A DNA stretch of 42,169 bases from Chloroflexota bacterium. Its GTDB lineage: Bacteria > Chloroflexota > JAHJIN01. The notes under the pieces were generated by a model that saw only the letters and a program-made list of their open reading frames with translations, was not told the DNA's origin and did not search any database. Made by a program: the position numbers and the translations under genes. Each line of letters begins with the position of its first letter. Positions within the stretch are counted from its first letter, which is position 1. The DNA is taken from positions 1 to 42,169 of the forward strand of contig JAHJIN010000573.1 of the NCBI GenBank assembly GCA_018823415.1, in the 5' to 3' direction. Shown here in pieces: positions 9,033-16,358 of this stretch.

Positions 9033-10786
9033 GCCAGCACCTCTTCCAACCCGGTTTGCAGCAGGCCATAGAACCGCGAGGTTGGGTCGTTCACCAATAC
9101 CTGGCGCGGCCCATGTTCACTGATGCGGCCATGCTCCAGGATCATGATCTCGTCGGCGCGCTGGACCGTGCCCAGCCGGTGAGCCACGATGATGGCCGTG
9201 CGATCCTGCACCAGCCGCTCGACGGCCCGCTCGATGAGGTGCTCGGTGGCCGGGTCCAATCGCGACGACGCCTCGTCCAGGATGACCAGTCCCGGGTCGT
9301 GGAGCAAGATGCGCGTAAAGGCCAAGAGTTGGGCCTCGCCGGCCGACAGGCCGCCCCCGCCGGATTCCAGCTCGGTGTCCAGGCCCTCGGGCAGCGATTG
9401 CAGCCACGGGTCCAGGCCCAGTTCCTGGATGGCACCCCGGATGCGCTCGTCTGACACGCGGTCGTCGAAAAAGGTCAGATTGTCACGCACGCTGGCCTGG
9501 AACAGTTGAACCTCTTGGGTGACGATGCCCACGTGCTGCCGCAGGTCAATCAGCGGCACTTGCCGCAGGTCAGTCAGCGCGCCGTCGTGCCCCAGGCACA
9601 CGACGCCCTGATCCGGGTCATACAGGCGAAAGATGAGCCGGGTGAGGGTGGATTTGCCGCTGCCGGTGCGCCCCAACAGGCCCAGCACCGTGCCGGGTCG
9701 CAGGTGAAAGGTCAGGTCGTCCAGGACGACCTCTTGCTCCTTGTAGCTGAACGAAACGTCCTGAAAATCGACGACCAGGGGGCCGGCGGGCAGACCGATC
9801 GTGCCGCTGTCTCGGATCTGGGGCCGGGTGAACAGCAATTCGCGCACCCGGGTGATGCCGGCCCCGGCCCGCTGCAATTCCTGGATCTGCTGCGAGATCT
9901 GGTCGATGGGACGCATGAGCATGTTGGTGTAGAAATAGACCAGGTACACGGTACCGATGGTGAGCGTGCCGGTGAAGAACAAATAGCCGCCCAGCGCCAG
10001 CGCCGCCGCATTGCCCACAGCGAACAGCAGCAGCATGACGCTGAACAAAAAGTTGACCACCAGGCCGGCCTTGAGCGTCTGGTGCATCAGGGCACGCATG
10101 AGCCGGTAAAAGTGGCGCATCACATAGGCCTGGGCACCGTTGGCGCGAATGTCCTCGGTGCCGGCCAGCCGCTCTTCCAAAAAGCCGAACAGGTCGGCGC
10201 TGGCCTGGCGCTCGGCCGTCCAGAATGGCACGCCAATGTGGCGCAGCCGCACCAGCACGACCAGCGCCGCCAGCACAAAGGCCGACAGGGCCAGGCCCAC
10301 CCGCCAGTCTACCTGATAGAGCAGGATCAGGATCCCGGCGAGCAGCAGGGCATTGCCCACGATCTGGATCACAAACTGGGAAAAAAAGTTGGACAGGGCG
10401 GTCACATCGCCGTCGATGCGCTCGATCATTTCGCCGGGGGTGTGGGCATTGTGGAACGACATGTCCAGCCGCAGACAATGCGCCGCCAGGTCGGTGCGGA
10501 GGTCATTGGTGGTCAGCCAGCCCACGTTCTCGCTCACATAGGCCGCGGTCACGCCCACCACCTGCTGGACCAGCGCCACGCCCAGGAACAGCAGCGCCGC
10601 CCACACCAGGGATTGCGCATCTCGGCCGGTTTGCGCCGCATCGATAAAATAGCGCGTGATCTGGGGGTTGACAAGTTGCAGGCTGATGCTGCCCAGAAGC
10701 AGCACGCCCAGCAGCATGGCCCAGCGCCAATAAGGCTTGAGGTAGCGAAAAAGGAGGTTGACGTACTGCCGCAAGGGAATTTTCAC
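9029..10786 (-). CDS. ABC exporter half-transporter, partner A (TMD-NBD fusion, non-canonical signature)
   Basis: 585 residues: six TM segments (about 20-310) and an ATPase domain. Walker A is GRTGSGKST, Walker B is [12 protein letters not shown] with the catalytic Glu present, and the His switch is in IVAHRLGT. The signature motif is [11 protein letters not shown] rather than LSGGQ. Because sites form head-to-tail, this signature faces the degenerate Walker B of the downstream partner, so both changes fall in the same composite ATP site. The start is GTG at 10786, with a modest GGAG five bases upstream. The four-base overlap with the partner supports an obligate heterodimer. It is preceded on the same strand, after 62 bases, by a small membrane protein gene. 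Confidence 0.88.
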   Translation of the reverse strand: MKIPLRQYVNLLFRYLKPYWRWAMLLGVLLLGSISLQLVNPQITRYFIDAAQTGRDAQSLVWAALLFLGVALVQQVVGVTAAYVSENVGWLTTNDLRTDLAAHCLRLDMSFHNAHTPGEMIERIDGDVTALSNFFSQFVIQIVGNALLLAGILILLYQVDWRVGLALSAFVLAALVVLVRLRHIGVPFWTAERQASADLFGFLEERLAGTEDIRANGAQAYVMRHFYRLMRALMHQTLKAGLVVNFLFSVMLLLFAVGNAAALALGGYLFFTGTLTIGTVYLVYFYTNMLMRPIDQISQQIQELQRAGAGITRVRELLFTRPQIRDSGTIGLPAGPLVVDFQDVSFSYKEQEVVLDDLTFHLRPGTVLGLLGRTGSGKSTLTRLIFRLYDPDQGVVCLGHDGALTDLRQVPLIDLRQHVGIVTQEVQLFQASVRDNLTFFDDRVSDERIRGAIQELGLDPWLQSLPEGLDTELESGGGGLSAGEAQLLAFTRILLHDPGLVILDEASSRLDPATEHLIERAVERLVQDRTAIIVAHRLGTVQRADEIMILEHGRISEHGPRQVLVNDPTSRFYGLLQTGLEEVLA

Positions 10787-10848
10787 ACGCGCTCCACTGA
10801 CCGGGACAACGGCCGCTGGTCAAGAGCCCTCGATGGGCGCAGGCTGTG

Positions 10849-11265
10849 CTAGTATGCCTCAGGCGGCGCGAGCATCAGGACAGAGCCCATCACAAACACG
10901 TAAAACAGCACGTAGGACAAGACGCACAGCACCAGCAGCACCAGCACGCCGCCGCCAATCCCCAGCCCAATCCAGGCAAAGGTCCGGGTGCGCTGCTCGT
11001 CCTCGGCCCGGCGCGCCGCTGCCACGCCCACAATGCCCAGGATGAGCGGCAGCAACGGCAGGCAATAGGCCCCGTAGGTCATGGTCAGGCACAAAAAGGC
11101 GGAGAGCAGGCCGCCGGCCAATGCGCCCAGGCCGGCCAGGTCATAGATGTTGCCGGTCCACGTGGTCAAACCTGCCGGGCGCGCCAGCGCGTCTGCCGGC
11201 GCGCCGGCCAGCGGCTCGATCTGGGGCACGTCCGGCCCCGCATCCAAGACAATGTCATCTTCCAT
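10849..11265 (-). CDS. Small integral membrane protein of unknown function
   Basis: 138 residues starting MEDDIVLDAGPD. The start is fixed by AGGAGG six bases upstream; a longer frame runs further upstream but into the neighbouring gene and lacks such a site. An acidic, proline-rich N-terminus of about 45 residues is followed by about three hydrophobic segments (roughly 48-65, 66-82, 98-130), the second followed by a charged AARRAEDEQRTRT loop. The layout resembles the DUF4190 type of small membrane proteins, but I do not recognise the family with confidence. It lies 14 bases downstream of the SecD-P1-like gene and 62 bases upstream of the ABC exporter pair, so an accessory role for the exporter is possible. 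Confidence 0.65.
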   Translation of the reverse strand: MEDDIVLDAGPDVPQIEPLAGAPADALARPAGLTTWTGNIYDLAGLGALAGGLLSAFLCLTMTYGAYCLPLLPLILGIVGVAAARRAEDEQRTRTFAWIGLGIGGGVLVLLVLCVLSYVLFYVFVMGSVLMLAPPEAY

Positions 11266-11279
11266 GTGTGTCCTCCTGT

Positions 11280-11999
11280 TTATTGATTGATTCGCGCCTC
11301 TACGACGTATAGCTGAAAGGGCAGCCGGCCGCTGTTGAGTTGCGCGGCCAGCAGTTGGGCCTCGGCTGCGGTGAACCGGCCGGCGATGACGGCCTCGCCC
11401 CCCGCGATGGGCGCATTCACCCGGGGTGCCGAGATGACCGCCCCATCGCGGGCGATGACCAAATAGTGCCCCACGTTGTCCTGGGTGTAATCGGCCAGCT
11501 TGGCCGCGCCCGCCGGGGTCAACACAACGCGAACGTGCCATTGACCATCCTGGGTCGCGGCGGCCGCCTGCTGAACGTCCTCATCGGTGAGGATGACCCA
11601 GGCATTGGGCGGAGTCGGCGCGCCAATGTCCACCGGGTCGCCGGAATCCCAAAAGGCCACGGCCCCCACCTGTGTCGCCAACCGGATGACGGCCTCGGGG
11701 TCCACGCCCTCAGCCAGCTCCAGGCGCAGGTTCGAGCCGTCCACGCGCACGGTGGCCCCGGTGACGCCCATCGCGTCCAGGCGCTCTTGTAGCACGTCGC
11801 GGGCGTGGTCAAGTGTATCCGGTGTCACGTTGTCCGAGGCTTTGACGCCCAGGACGATGATGATGGCCGGCTCCGGTGTTGCTGCGGCCTGTTGAGAGCG
11901 CAGAGCCAGCAGGCCCAGTGCACCCGTCGCCAACAGGCAGCAGCACCCGGCCAGCACAACCAGCACCAGGACCACGATTATCCAACGTGATGCGTTCAT
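11280..11999 (-). CDS. Stand-alone SecD P1-head-like exported protein
   Basis: 239 residues with the start at MNASRW, chosen because AGGGAG at 12008-12013 is eight bases upstream; an ATG at 12005 is too close to that site. A hydrophobic segment at 7-33 contains LAGC at 16-19, which reads as a possible lipobox, so it is a lipoprotein or a membrane-anchored protein. The rest resembles the periplasmic P1 domain of SecD: VLQERLDAMGVTGATVRV, then the head subdomain with GAVISAPRVN, a PIAGGEAVIAGRFT segment, and LNSGRLPFQLYVVEA. The six TM segments of SecD are absent. It is probably not part of the Sec channel itself; it heads the operon that contains the ABC exporter and M28 peptidase, and may be an exported partner. 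Confidence 0.68.
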   Translation of the reverse strand: MNASRWIIVVLVLVVLAGCCCLLATGALGLLALRSQQAAATPEPAIIIVLGVKASDNVTPDTLDHARDVLQERLDAMGVTGATVRVDGSNLRLELAEGVDPEAVIRLATQVGAVAFWDSGDPVDIGAPTPPNAWVILTDEDVQQAAAATQDGQWHVRVVLTPAGAAKLADYTQDNVGHYLVIARDGAVISAPRVNAPIAGGEAVIAGRFTAAEAQLLAAQLNSGRLPFQLYVVEARINQ

Positions 12000-12030
12000 G
12001 GTCATTTCTCCCTGGTAAATAGCTTCACCC

Positions 12031-12058
12031 AGACTGCGGCTGGGGGCAGCCGCAGTCT
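12031..12058. repeat. Perfect 12-bp hairpin upstream of the SecD-like gene
   Basis: AGACTGCGGCTG (12031-12042) and its exact complement CAGCCGCAGTCT (12047-12058) enclose a GGGG tetraloop. It lies about 30 bases upstream of the start of the minus-strand SecD-like gene, so it would be in or just before that gene's leader. No T run follows on either strand, so an intrinsic terminator is unlikely. Confidence 0.6.
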
Positions 12059-12111
12059 GCGGCAATTTTCATTCTTCGCGACGCCCAGCCGGGCAGCTCA
12101 TCTCCTCCATC

Positions 12112-12163
12112 GCTGTTCGAGTAGGGGCGCGATTGAATCGCGCCCCTACTGGTGGGGCTGTTC
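12112..12163. repeat. Perfect 15-bp palindrome flanked by 7-bp direct repeats (repeat copy 2)
   Basis: The core at 12120-12150 is AGTAGGGGCGCGATT, one base, then its perfect complement AATCGCGCCCCTACT. It is flanked by GCTGTTC at 12112-12118 and 12157-12163, which would fit a target-site duplication made on insertion. A diverged copy is at 7181-7203. It is intergenic, just upstream of the promoter at 12170. It may be a REP-like or small non-autonomous mobile element. Confidence 0.65.
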
Positions 12164-12169
12164 ATCCAC

Positions 12170-12198
12170 TTGACAAGCCTCCCTGCCGCCGCTATACT
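12170..12198 (+). promoter_or_regulatory. Near-consensus sigma-70-type promoter
   Basis: TTGACA at 12170-12175, a 17-base spacer, then TATACT at 12193-12198. It is the best promoter match in the window. Transcription would begin near 12205, 36 bases before the TTG start of the downstream gene, which excludes the in-frame ATG further upstream (12133) as the start. Confidence 0.8.
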
Positions 12199-12240
12199 GG
12201 GGCAACTCGCGGGCCAGTCCGCCGCGAGATGGAGGCTACC

Positions 12241-13200
12241 TTGCGTCGTTACCTGTTCGACATCCTCAAAGTGGTCATCAGCCTGGGCCTGATCCTGTTC
12301 CTGCTCACGCAGGTCAATCTGGCGCAGGTGGGCGGGATCATTGCCCGAGCCAACCTGTGGTTGCTGGCGCTGGCGCTGCTGCTCTATATCGGGGCCATGG
12401 CCGCCAACGGCCTCAAGTGGTATGTGCTCTTGCGCGCCCAGGGCATCCAGGCGGCGCTGGCCGACGTGCTGGTTTATACGTTTGTGGGGTTCTTTTTCAA
12501 CAACTTTTTGCCGGCCAACGTGGGTGGCGACGTGGCCCGCTTTGCCACCCTGGCCCGGGACACGGAACAGCGCGCCGAATCGGCCTTGTCGGTCATCATG
12601 GACCGGCTGGTAGGTCTGTTCACCTATATCACCGTGGCGGCGGTGATGGGCGGCGTGATGGTATTTGTCGTAGGCCGGACAGACCTGGCGAATCTGGCCG
12701 CGATGGCCGGGCTGCTGTTCTTGCTGGCGGCGCTGGGCTTTGCGGTGCTGTTGAGCCGGCGCCTGCGCCGCCTGGTCGAGCGTCTGTTTGGCCTGCCGGT
12801 GCTGGATCGGCTCGCGCCGCTGTATCGCCGACTCTCGTCCGCCGTACAGATGTACCGGGACCGGCCGGCGGTGCTGGTGCTGGCCTTTGGCATCTCGTTC
12901 GGCGGCCTGGTGCTCACCAATCTGGTGAACCTGCTGGTGGCCCTGGCCCTGGGCATCGACTTGCCGCTGGTATACATCTTTTTCTTTAACCCGCTGCTGG
13001 CCTTTGCGCCGCTCATCGTGCCATCGCTGGGCGGCCTAGGGGTCACGCAGGGCTTTTACGACCTGTTCTACAACGGCCTGGGCCACCTCATCACCAGTGA
13101 CGAATCGCTGTCCATCTCGCTGACGCTCCAGGCGATCTTTTACCTCTCCAGCTTGCCCGGCGGGATGCTGTGGTGGCGCGGCCGGTCCAAATCAGACTGA
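12241..13200 (+). CDS. Lysylphosphatidylglycerol synthase/flippase-like (UPF0104) membrane protein
   Basis: 319 residues with about eight TM segments and the family hallmark LPANVGGDVARFATLARD followed by MDRLVGLF, as in the membrane domain shared by MprF, AglD and UPF0104 proteins. There is no soluble lysyl-transferase domain, so it is the flippase-like part only, perhaps acting on a lipid-linked or glycosylated lipid substrate. The start is TTG at 12241: GGAGG (12231-12235) sits five bases upstream, and the promoter at 12170-12198 leaves only a short leader. An ATG at 12229 is in frame but has no ribosome binding site. It converges on the WecA-like gene with three bases between stops. Confidence 0.83.
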   Translation: MRRYLFDILKVVISLGLILFLLTQVNLAQVGGIIARANLWLLALALLLYIGAMAANGLKWYVLLRAQGIQAALADVLVYTFVGFFFNNFLPANVGGDVARFATLARDTEQRAESALSVIMDRLVGLFTYITVAAVMGGVMVFVVGRTDLANLAAMAGLLFLLAALGFAVLLSRRLRRLVERLFGLPVLDRLAPLYRRLSSAVQMYRDRPAVLVLAFGISFGGLVLTNLVNLLVALALGIDLPLVYIFFFNPLLAFAPLIVPSLGGLGVTQGFYDLFYNGLGHLITSDESLSISLTLQAIFYLSSLPGGMLWWRGRSKSD

Positions 13201-13203
13201 TGC

Positions 13204-14235
13204 TCACCGCTCGCGGGCCAGCCACGTGAATACCCCCATCAGCACCAGACCGCCGGCCACGATAGCCGCCAGCTTGTAGATCGGCCCGGTCAGGAGCAGG
13301 GCCAGCGCGCCCAGCAGCACCGTAAAGGCATAATACAGCAGCACGATGGCCGGCTGCGATAGCCCGGCGTCCAGCAGCCGGTGATGCAGGTGCTCACGCG
13401 CCCCCCGCATGGGCGAGCGGCCCTGCAAGGCCCGCCGCACGATGAGCCACGCCACGTCCAGGATGGGAATGCCCAACACCAGGAGCAGCGTGGCCCCCTT
13501 GGTCCCCCCCATGATGGATAGCGCGCCCAGCAAAAAGCCCAGCAGCGGCGCGCCGCCCCCCATAAAGATGCGGGCCGGGTGGAAATTGTAGGGCAAAAAG
13601 CCCAGCAGCGCCCCGGCCAACGCCAACGGCAGCAGCGCCACGCTGTACTGGCCCATGTTCAGGCTATGCAGGGCAAATATCAGCGCGGCGATGCCGCCCA
13701 CGCCGGTCGCCAGCCCGTCCAGCCCGTCCAGCCAGTTCATGGCGTTCATGGCGCCCATGAGCCAAAAGATGGTGAACGGCACCGCCACATAAACCGGAAA
13801 CTCCCACGTGCCGCCCAGCGGAGTGTTCACGCTCCAGATGACCACGTCGGCGGTCACGGCCAGCCCGGCGGCCACCAACTGCCCCCCGAACTGGACCCAC
13901 GGCCCCATCTCCCAGCGGTCGTCCAGCACACCCATGACAAACATGACCGTGGCCCCGGCCAGAACGCCGGCCACGCGTACCAGCTCCAGCGGGTCCTCGG
14001 CCGTGACCACCCGGCCCCGCAGCGCCAGCGCCACGCCCAGCCCGGCGACAAAGGCCGCGTACAGGACCACACCGCCCAGCCGGGGCACCGGAGCCCGGTG
14101 CAGCTTTTTGGGCCGGGCGTCGGGCACGTCCACGAACCCAAAGCGAAAGGCCAATCGGCGCACCACCGGCGTCGCCGCCAGCGCCGCCGCGAACGCCGCC
14201 CCCCATACTGCCACCAGGACCCACGGATCGCTCAC
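13204..14235 (-). CDS. WecA/MraY-family polyprenyl-phosphate sugar-1-phosphate transferase, missing the GDxGS aspartate
   Basis: 343 residues with about ten TM segments, the fold and length of glycosyltransferase family 4. Conserved motifs are DD at 105-106 (VLDDRWEM), the [13 protein letters not shown] loop (164-176), and HLHHR at 282-286. The normally invariant FMGDxGS-type loop reads [11 protein letters not shown] at 224-234: relative to an [12 protein letters not shown] form, exactly one Asp codon is missing. That Asp is a Mg2+ ligand in MraY, so activity is doubtful unless this is a sequence error in the G-rich run at about 13554-13564. The GTG start overlaps the deaminase stop by four bases. 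The predicted role, if active, is initiation of a cell-surface glycan on undecaprenyl phosphate. Confidence 0.8.
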   Translation of the reverse strand: MSDPWVLVAVWGAAFAAALAATPVVRRLAFRFGFVDVPDARPKKLHRAPVPRLGGVVLYAAFVAGLGVALALRGRVVTAEDPLELVRVAGVLAGATVMFVMGVLDDRWEMGPWVQFGGQLVAAGLAVTADVVIWSVNTPLGGTWEFPVYVAVPFTIFWLMGAMNAMNWLDGLDGLATGVGGIAALIFALHSLNMGQYSVALLPLALAGALLGFLPYNFHPARIFMGGGAPLLGFLLGALSIMGGTKGATLLLVLGIPILDVAWLIVRRALQGRSPMRGAREHLHHRLLDAGLSQPAIVLLYYAFTVLLGALALLLTGPIYKLAAIVAGGLVLMGVFTWLARER

Positions 14236-14699
14236 TCGTCCACCGTTTCCAGGCCATCCACAAAGCGCACCAACTCGATGCCGGCCTCGTCCAGCATGCG
14301 CCGGGACAGCTCATCCGGATAGTCGCCATCATAGACGATGCGCCGGATGCCGGCGTTGATGAGCATCTTGGCGCAGAGCACGCAGGGCTGGAGCGTGATA
14401 TAGATGTCGCTCCCGGCGATGCGCACGCCGTGCAGCGCGGCCTGGATGATGGCGTTCTGCTCGGCGTGTAGGCCCCGGCACAGCTCGGTGCGCTCGCCCG
14501 AGGGCACACCCATCTGCTGGCGAATGCAACCCACGTCCGTACAATGAGCCAGGTCCCGGGGCGGCCCATTATACCCCGTGGTCAGGATGCGCTTGTCCTG
14601 CACGATGACGGCGCCCACGTGCCGGCGCAAGCAAGTGGACCGCTTGGCCACCTCGCGGGTGATGTGCATGAAATACTCGTCCCAGCTTGGTCGCGTCAT
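14232..14699 (-). CDS. dCMP/cytidine deaminase family protein (ComEB-like)
   Basis: 155 residues. The zinc and catalytic residues of the cytidine/deoxycytidylate deaminase family are intact: H78 and E80 in GLHAEQNAI and C106 and C109 in PCVLC. The N-terminal [18 protein letters not shown] and the additional Cys/His region ([10 protein letters not shown]) match bacterial dCMP deaminase/ComE operon protein 2. It converts dCMP to dUMP for dTTP synthesis. The start is placed at [10 protein letters not shown], four bases after the upp stop; a longer frame from 14735 would overlap upp by 32 bases and adds residues not typical for the family. It is cotranscribed with upp, giving a pyrimidine-salvage pair. 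Confidence 0.88.
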   Translation of the reverse strand: MTRPSWDEYFMHITREVAKRSTCLRRHVGAVIVQDKRILTTGYNGPPRDLAHCTDVGCIRQQMGVPSGERTELCRGLHAEQNAIIQAALHGVRIAGSDIYITLQPCVLCAKMLINAGIRRIVYDGDYPDELSRRMLDEAGIELVRFVDGLETVDE

Positions 14700-14703
14700 G
14701 CGC

Positions 14704-15357
14704 TCACCCGGTTCCAAACTGGCGGTCGCCGGCATCGCCCAGGCCCGGCACGATATAGCCCGGCGGCGGGTCGCCCGGCTGGACCGGCTCGGGCGTCAGG
14801 TGGCTGTCAATGGCCGCGATGTGAATGTCCACATCAGGATGCGCCTGCGATAGCCGCTTCACACCCTCGGGCGCCGCAATGATCCCCACAAACTTGATAC
14901 GATGTGCGCCCCAGCCCTTGAGCACATCCACGGCCGCCACCGCCGACCCGCCAGTCGCCAGCATGGGGTCGAGGATGAGACAGACCTGCACCGTGGGATG
15001 GACCGGCAGGTTGTTATAGTAGGCCACGGGCTCCAGGGTCTTGTGATCGCGATACAGGCCCAGGTGCCACACCTCGGCCGACGGCAACAGCTCCCAGATG
15101 CCTTCAACCATGCCCAGCCCGGACCGCAAGATGGGCACCAACCCGATCTTTTCCTGCAGGGCGCGACAGTCGGCCACGCCCAGGGGCGTCGCGACCTGGA
15201 CCGGTTCCAGGGCCAGGTCGGCCGTGGCCTCGTAGGCCAGGAGCATCGCCAGCTCGCGGATCAACTCGCGGAACTTTTTGGGTTCCGTGCCGGTGCGGCG
15301 CAGCAGGCTGAGTTTGTGCTTGACCAGCGGGTGCTGGGATTCAAATACGCGGGGCAT
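14704..15357 (-). CDS. upp: Uracil phosphoribosyltransferase
   Basis: 217 residues, slightly longer than the usual 208-210. The start at [20 protein letters not shown] is supported by GGAGGT directly upstream and by family alignment; the frame extends about 30 codons further up without support. The PRPP-binding loop is [10 protein letters not shown] and the C-terminal uracil-binding segment is [17 protein letters not shown]. The enzyme makes UMP from uracil and PRPP. It lies 34 bases after the GNAT gene and four bases before the deaminase gene. Confidence 0.95.
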   Translation of the reverse strand: MPRVFESQHPLVKHKLSLLRRTGTEPKKFRELIRELAMLLAYEATADLALEPVQVATPLGVADCRALQEKIGLVPILRSGLGMVEGIWELLPSAEVWHLGLYRDHKTLEPVAYYNNLPVHPTVQVCLILDPMLATGGSAVAAVDVLKGWGAHRIKFVGIIAAPEGVKRLSQAHPDVDIHIAAIDSHLTPEPVQPGDPPPGYIVPGLGDAGDRQFGTG

Positions 15358-15391
15358 GGGACCTCCAGATTGCAGGTTGCGGATTTGTGGG

Positions 15392-16015
15392 CTAGTGAAT
15401 AGACAGAACCAGTTGAACCTCGTCGCGGACGGGGATGCCGGAAAAGCCAACCAGTTCCTCGCTGTGGTGAACAGCCACGAGGCCGGGGAGCAGACCGGTC
15501 AACCGGAAACCGTGCCGCTGGTACAAGGCCAGGGCCGGCAGGTCGTCGTTGGTGGTGGCGACGCGGACGGCGGTCAGTCGGCGTGCCCGGGCCGCGTCAA
15601 TGGCCGCGCGAATCAGGCCGCTCCCGGCTCCCTGGCCCTGGTGCGCCGGCAGCACGTTCAACATCACGACCGTCATGACATCGCGCTCGATGGCATAGAC
15701 CAGACAGCCCACCATCGCACCCTCAACTTCGGCCACCCAGGCTGGTAGCGCCAGCACGTCGTACGTCTGCCCAAAGCAGTCAACCTCCGTCTCGCCCCAA
15801 AAGTGCAAGGCCAGGGACTCGATGGCAGACCGGTCACGCTGTGCCTGATAAATATCGGCCGGCGACACCGGCCGGATGACGGCAGCACCGGCCGCTGCGA
15901 GCGGCAGCGCGCCCGGGCCGACCACCACCAGTCGCGCGTGGGCCAGGCAGACCGGCGCGCCGGTCACCGCGCACCGATAGACGGCATTGGCGTCACAGTG
16001 CGCGCACCTGATCAT
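15392..16015 (-). CDS. GNAT acetyltransferase with N-terminal B-box-like zinc finger
   Basis: 207 residues. The first 26 carry C4, C7, C15, C23 and H26, a compact B-box-like zinc-binding pattern. Then comes a GNAT fold (about 45-195) with the acetyl-CoA pyrophosphate loop [15 protein letters not shown] and the downstream [14 protein letters not shown], where the Tyr is the usual catalytic or structural residue. The substrate is unknown. It overlaps the upstream HMA-domain gene by four bases (ATGA), so the two are coupled. Seeing a zinc-finger GNAT next to a small metal-binding protein suggests a metal link, but this is inference only. Confidence 0.8.
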   Translation of the reverse strand: MIRCAHCDANAVYRCAVTGAPVCLAHARLVVVGPGALPLAAAGAAVIRPVSPADIYQAQRDRSAIESLALHFWGETEVDCFGQTYDVLALPAWVAEVEGAMVGCLVYAIERDVMTVVMLNVLPAHQGQGAGSGLIRAAIDAARARRLTAVRVATTNDDLPALALYQRHGFRLTGLLPGLVAVHHSEELVGFSGIPVRDEVQLVLSIH

Positions 16016-16221
16016 GGCTGCGCGGTATACCCGGCCTTCGCAATGGCCGCCACAATGTCGTCCAATGTGGCCTGGGCCGGGTCATACTGGAACGTGGCCT
16101 GCTTGCTGTCCAGGTCCACCTGCACGTCAGCGGTGCCCGGCTGGCCGCTGATAGCCTTGGCCACCCGCATCACGCAATGCTGGCACGACATGTCCGACAC
16201 GCCCAAAATCACCTTTTCCAT
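16012..16221 (-). CDS. Heavy-metal-associated (CopZ-like) metal-binding protein
   Basis: 69 residues forming a single HMA domain of beta-alpha-beta-beta-alpha-beta layout, with the metal-binding loop MSCQHC near residues 11-16 and the characteristic ending [10 protein letters not shown]. It is probably a copper(I) chaperone, though mercury or other soft metals are possible. The start is supported by GGAGG six bases upstream. It is the first gene of a five-gene minus-strand operon and lies about 26 bases after the expected transcription start. No copper ATPase is next to it in this window. Confidence 0.9.
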   Translation of the reverse strand: MEKVILGVSDMSCQHCVMRVAKAISGQPGTADVQVDLDSKQATFQYDPAQATLDDIVAAIAKAGYTAQP

Positions 16222-16253
16222 CACACACCTCCAACGAGAAATCGTTCCTGCGC

Positions 16254-16283
16254 ATTCTACCACGCCGGGGGGCAGTTTGGCAA
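16254..16283 (-). promoter_or_regulatory. Promoter for the HMA-GNAT-upp-deaminase-WecA-like operon
   Basis: On the minus strand, TTGCCA (complement of 16278-16283), an 18-base spacer, and TAGAAT (complement of 16254-16259). Each hexamer matches the sigma-70 consensus at five of six positions. It lies between the terminator of the upstream operon and the HMA gene. Confidence 0.65.
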
Positions 16284-16297
16284 GCCCATGCGACAGC

Positions 16298-16333
16298 AAA
16301 AAGCCCTGACAAGCGACTGGGTCTTGCCAGGGC
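16298..16333 (-). terminator. Intrinsic terminator of the DUF438-flavodiiron operon
   Basis: On the minus strand an 11-bp stem, GCCCTGGCAAG pairing with CTTGTCAGGGC with one G-U pair, encloses a nine-base loop and is followed immediately by five T residues (16302 down to 16298). It lies 25 bases after the stop of the histidine-rich membrane protein and isolates this operon from the HMA operon. Confidence 0.85.
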
Positions 16334-16358
16334 CAATAACAGGTTGAGGATAGACTCG

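Noticed and set aside
12133..12240. Longer N-terminus for the flippase-like gene from ATG 12133
   Set aside because: It would cover the palindrome and the promoter at 12170-12198. The TTG at 12241 has GGAGG at the right distance and fits the family start.
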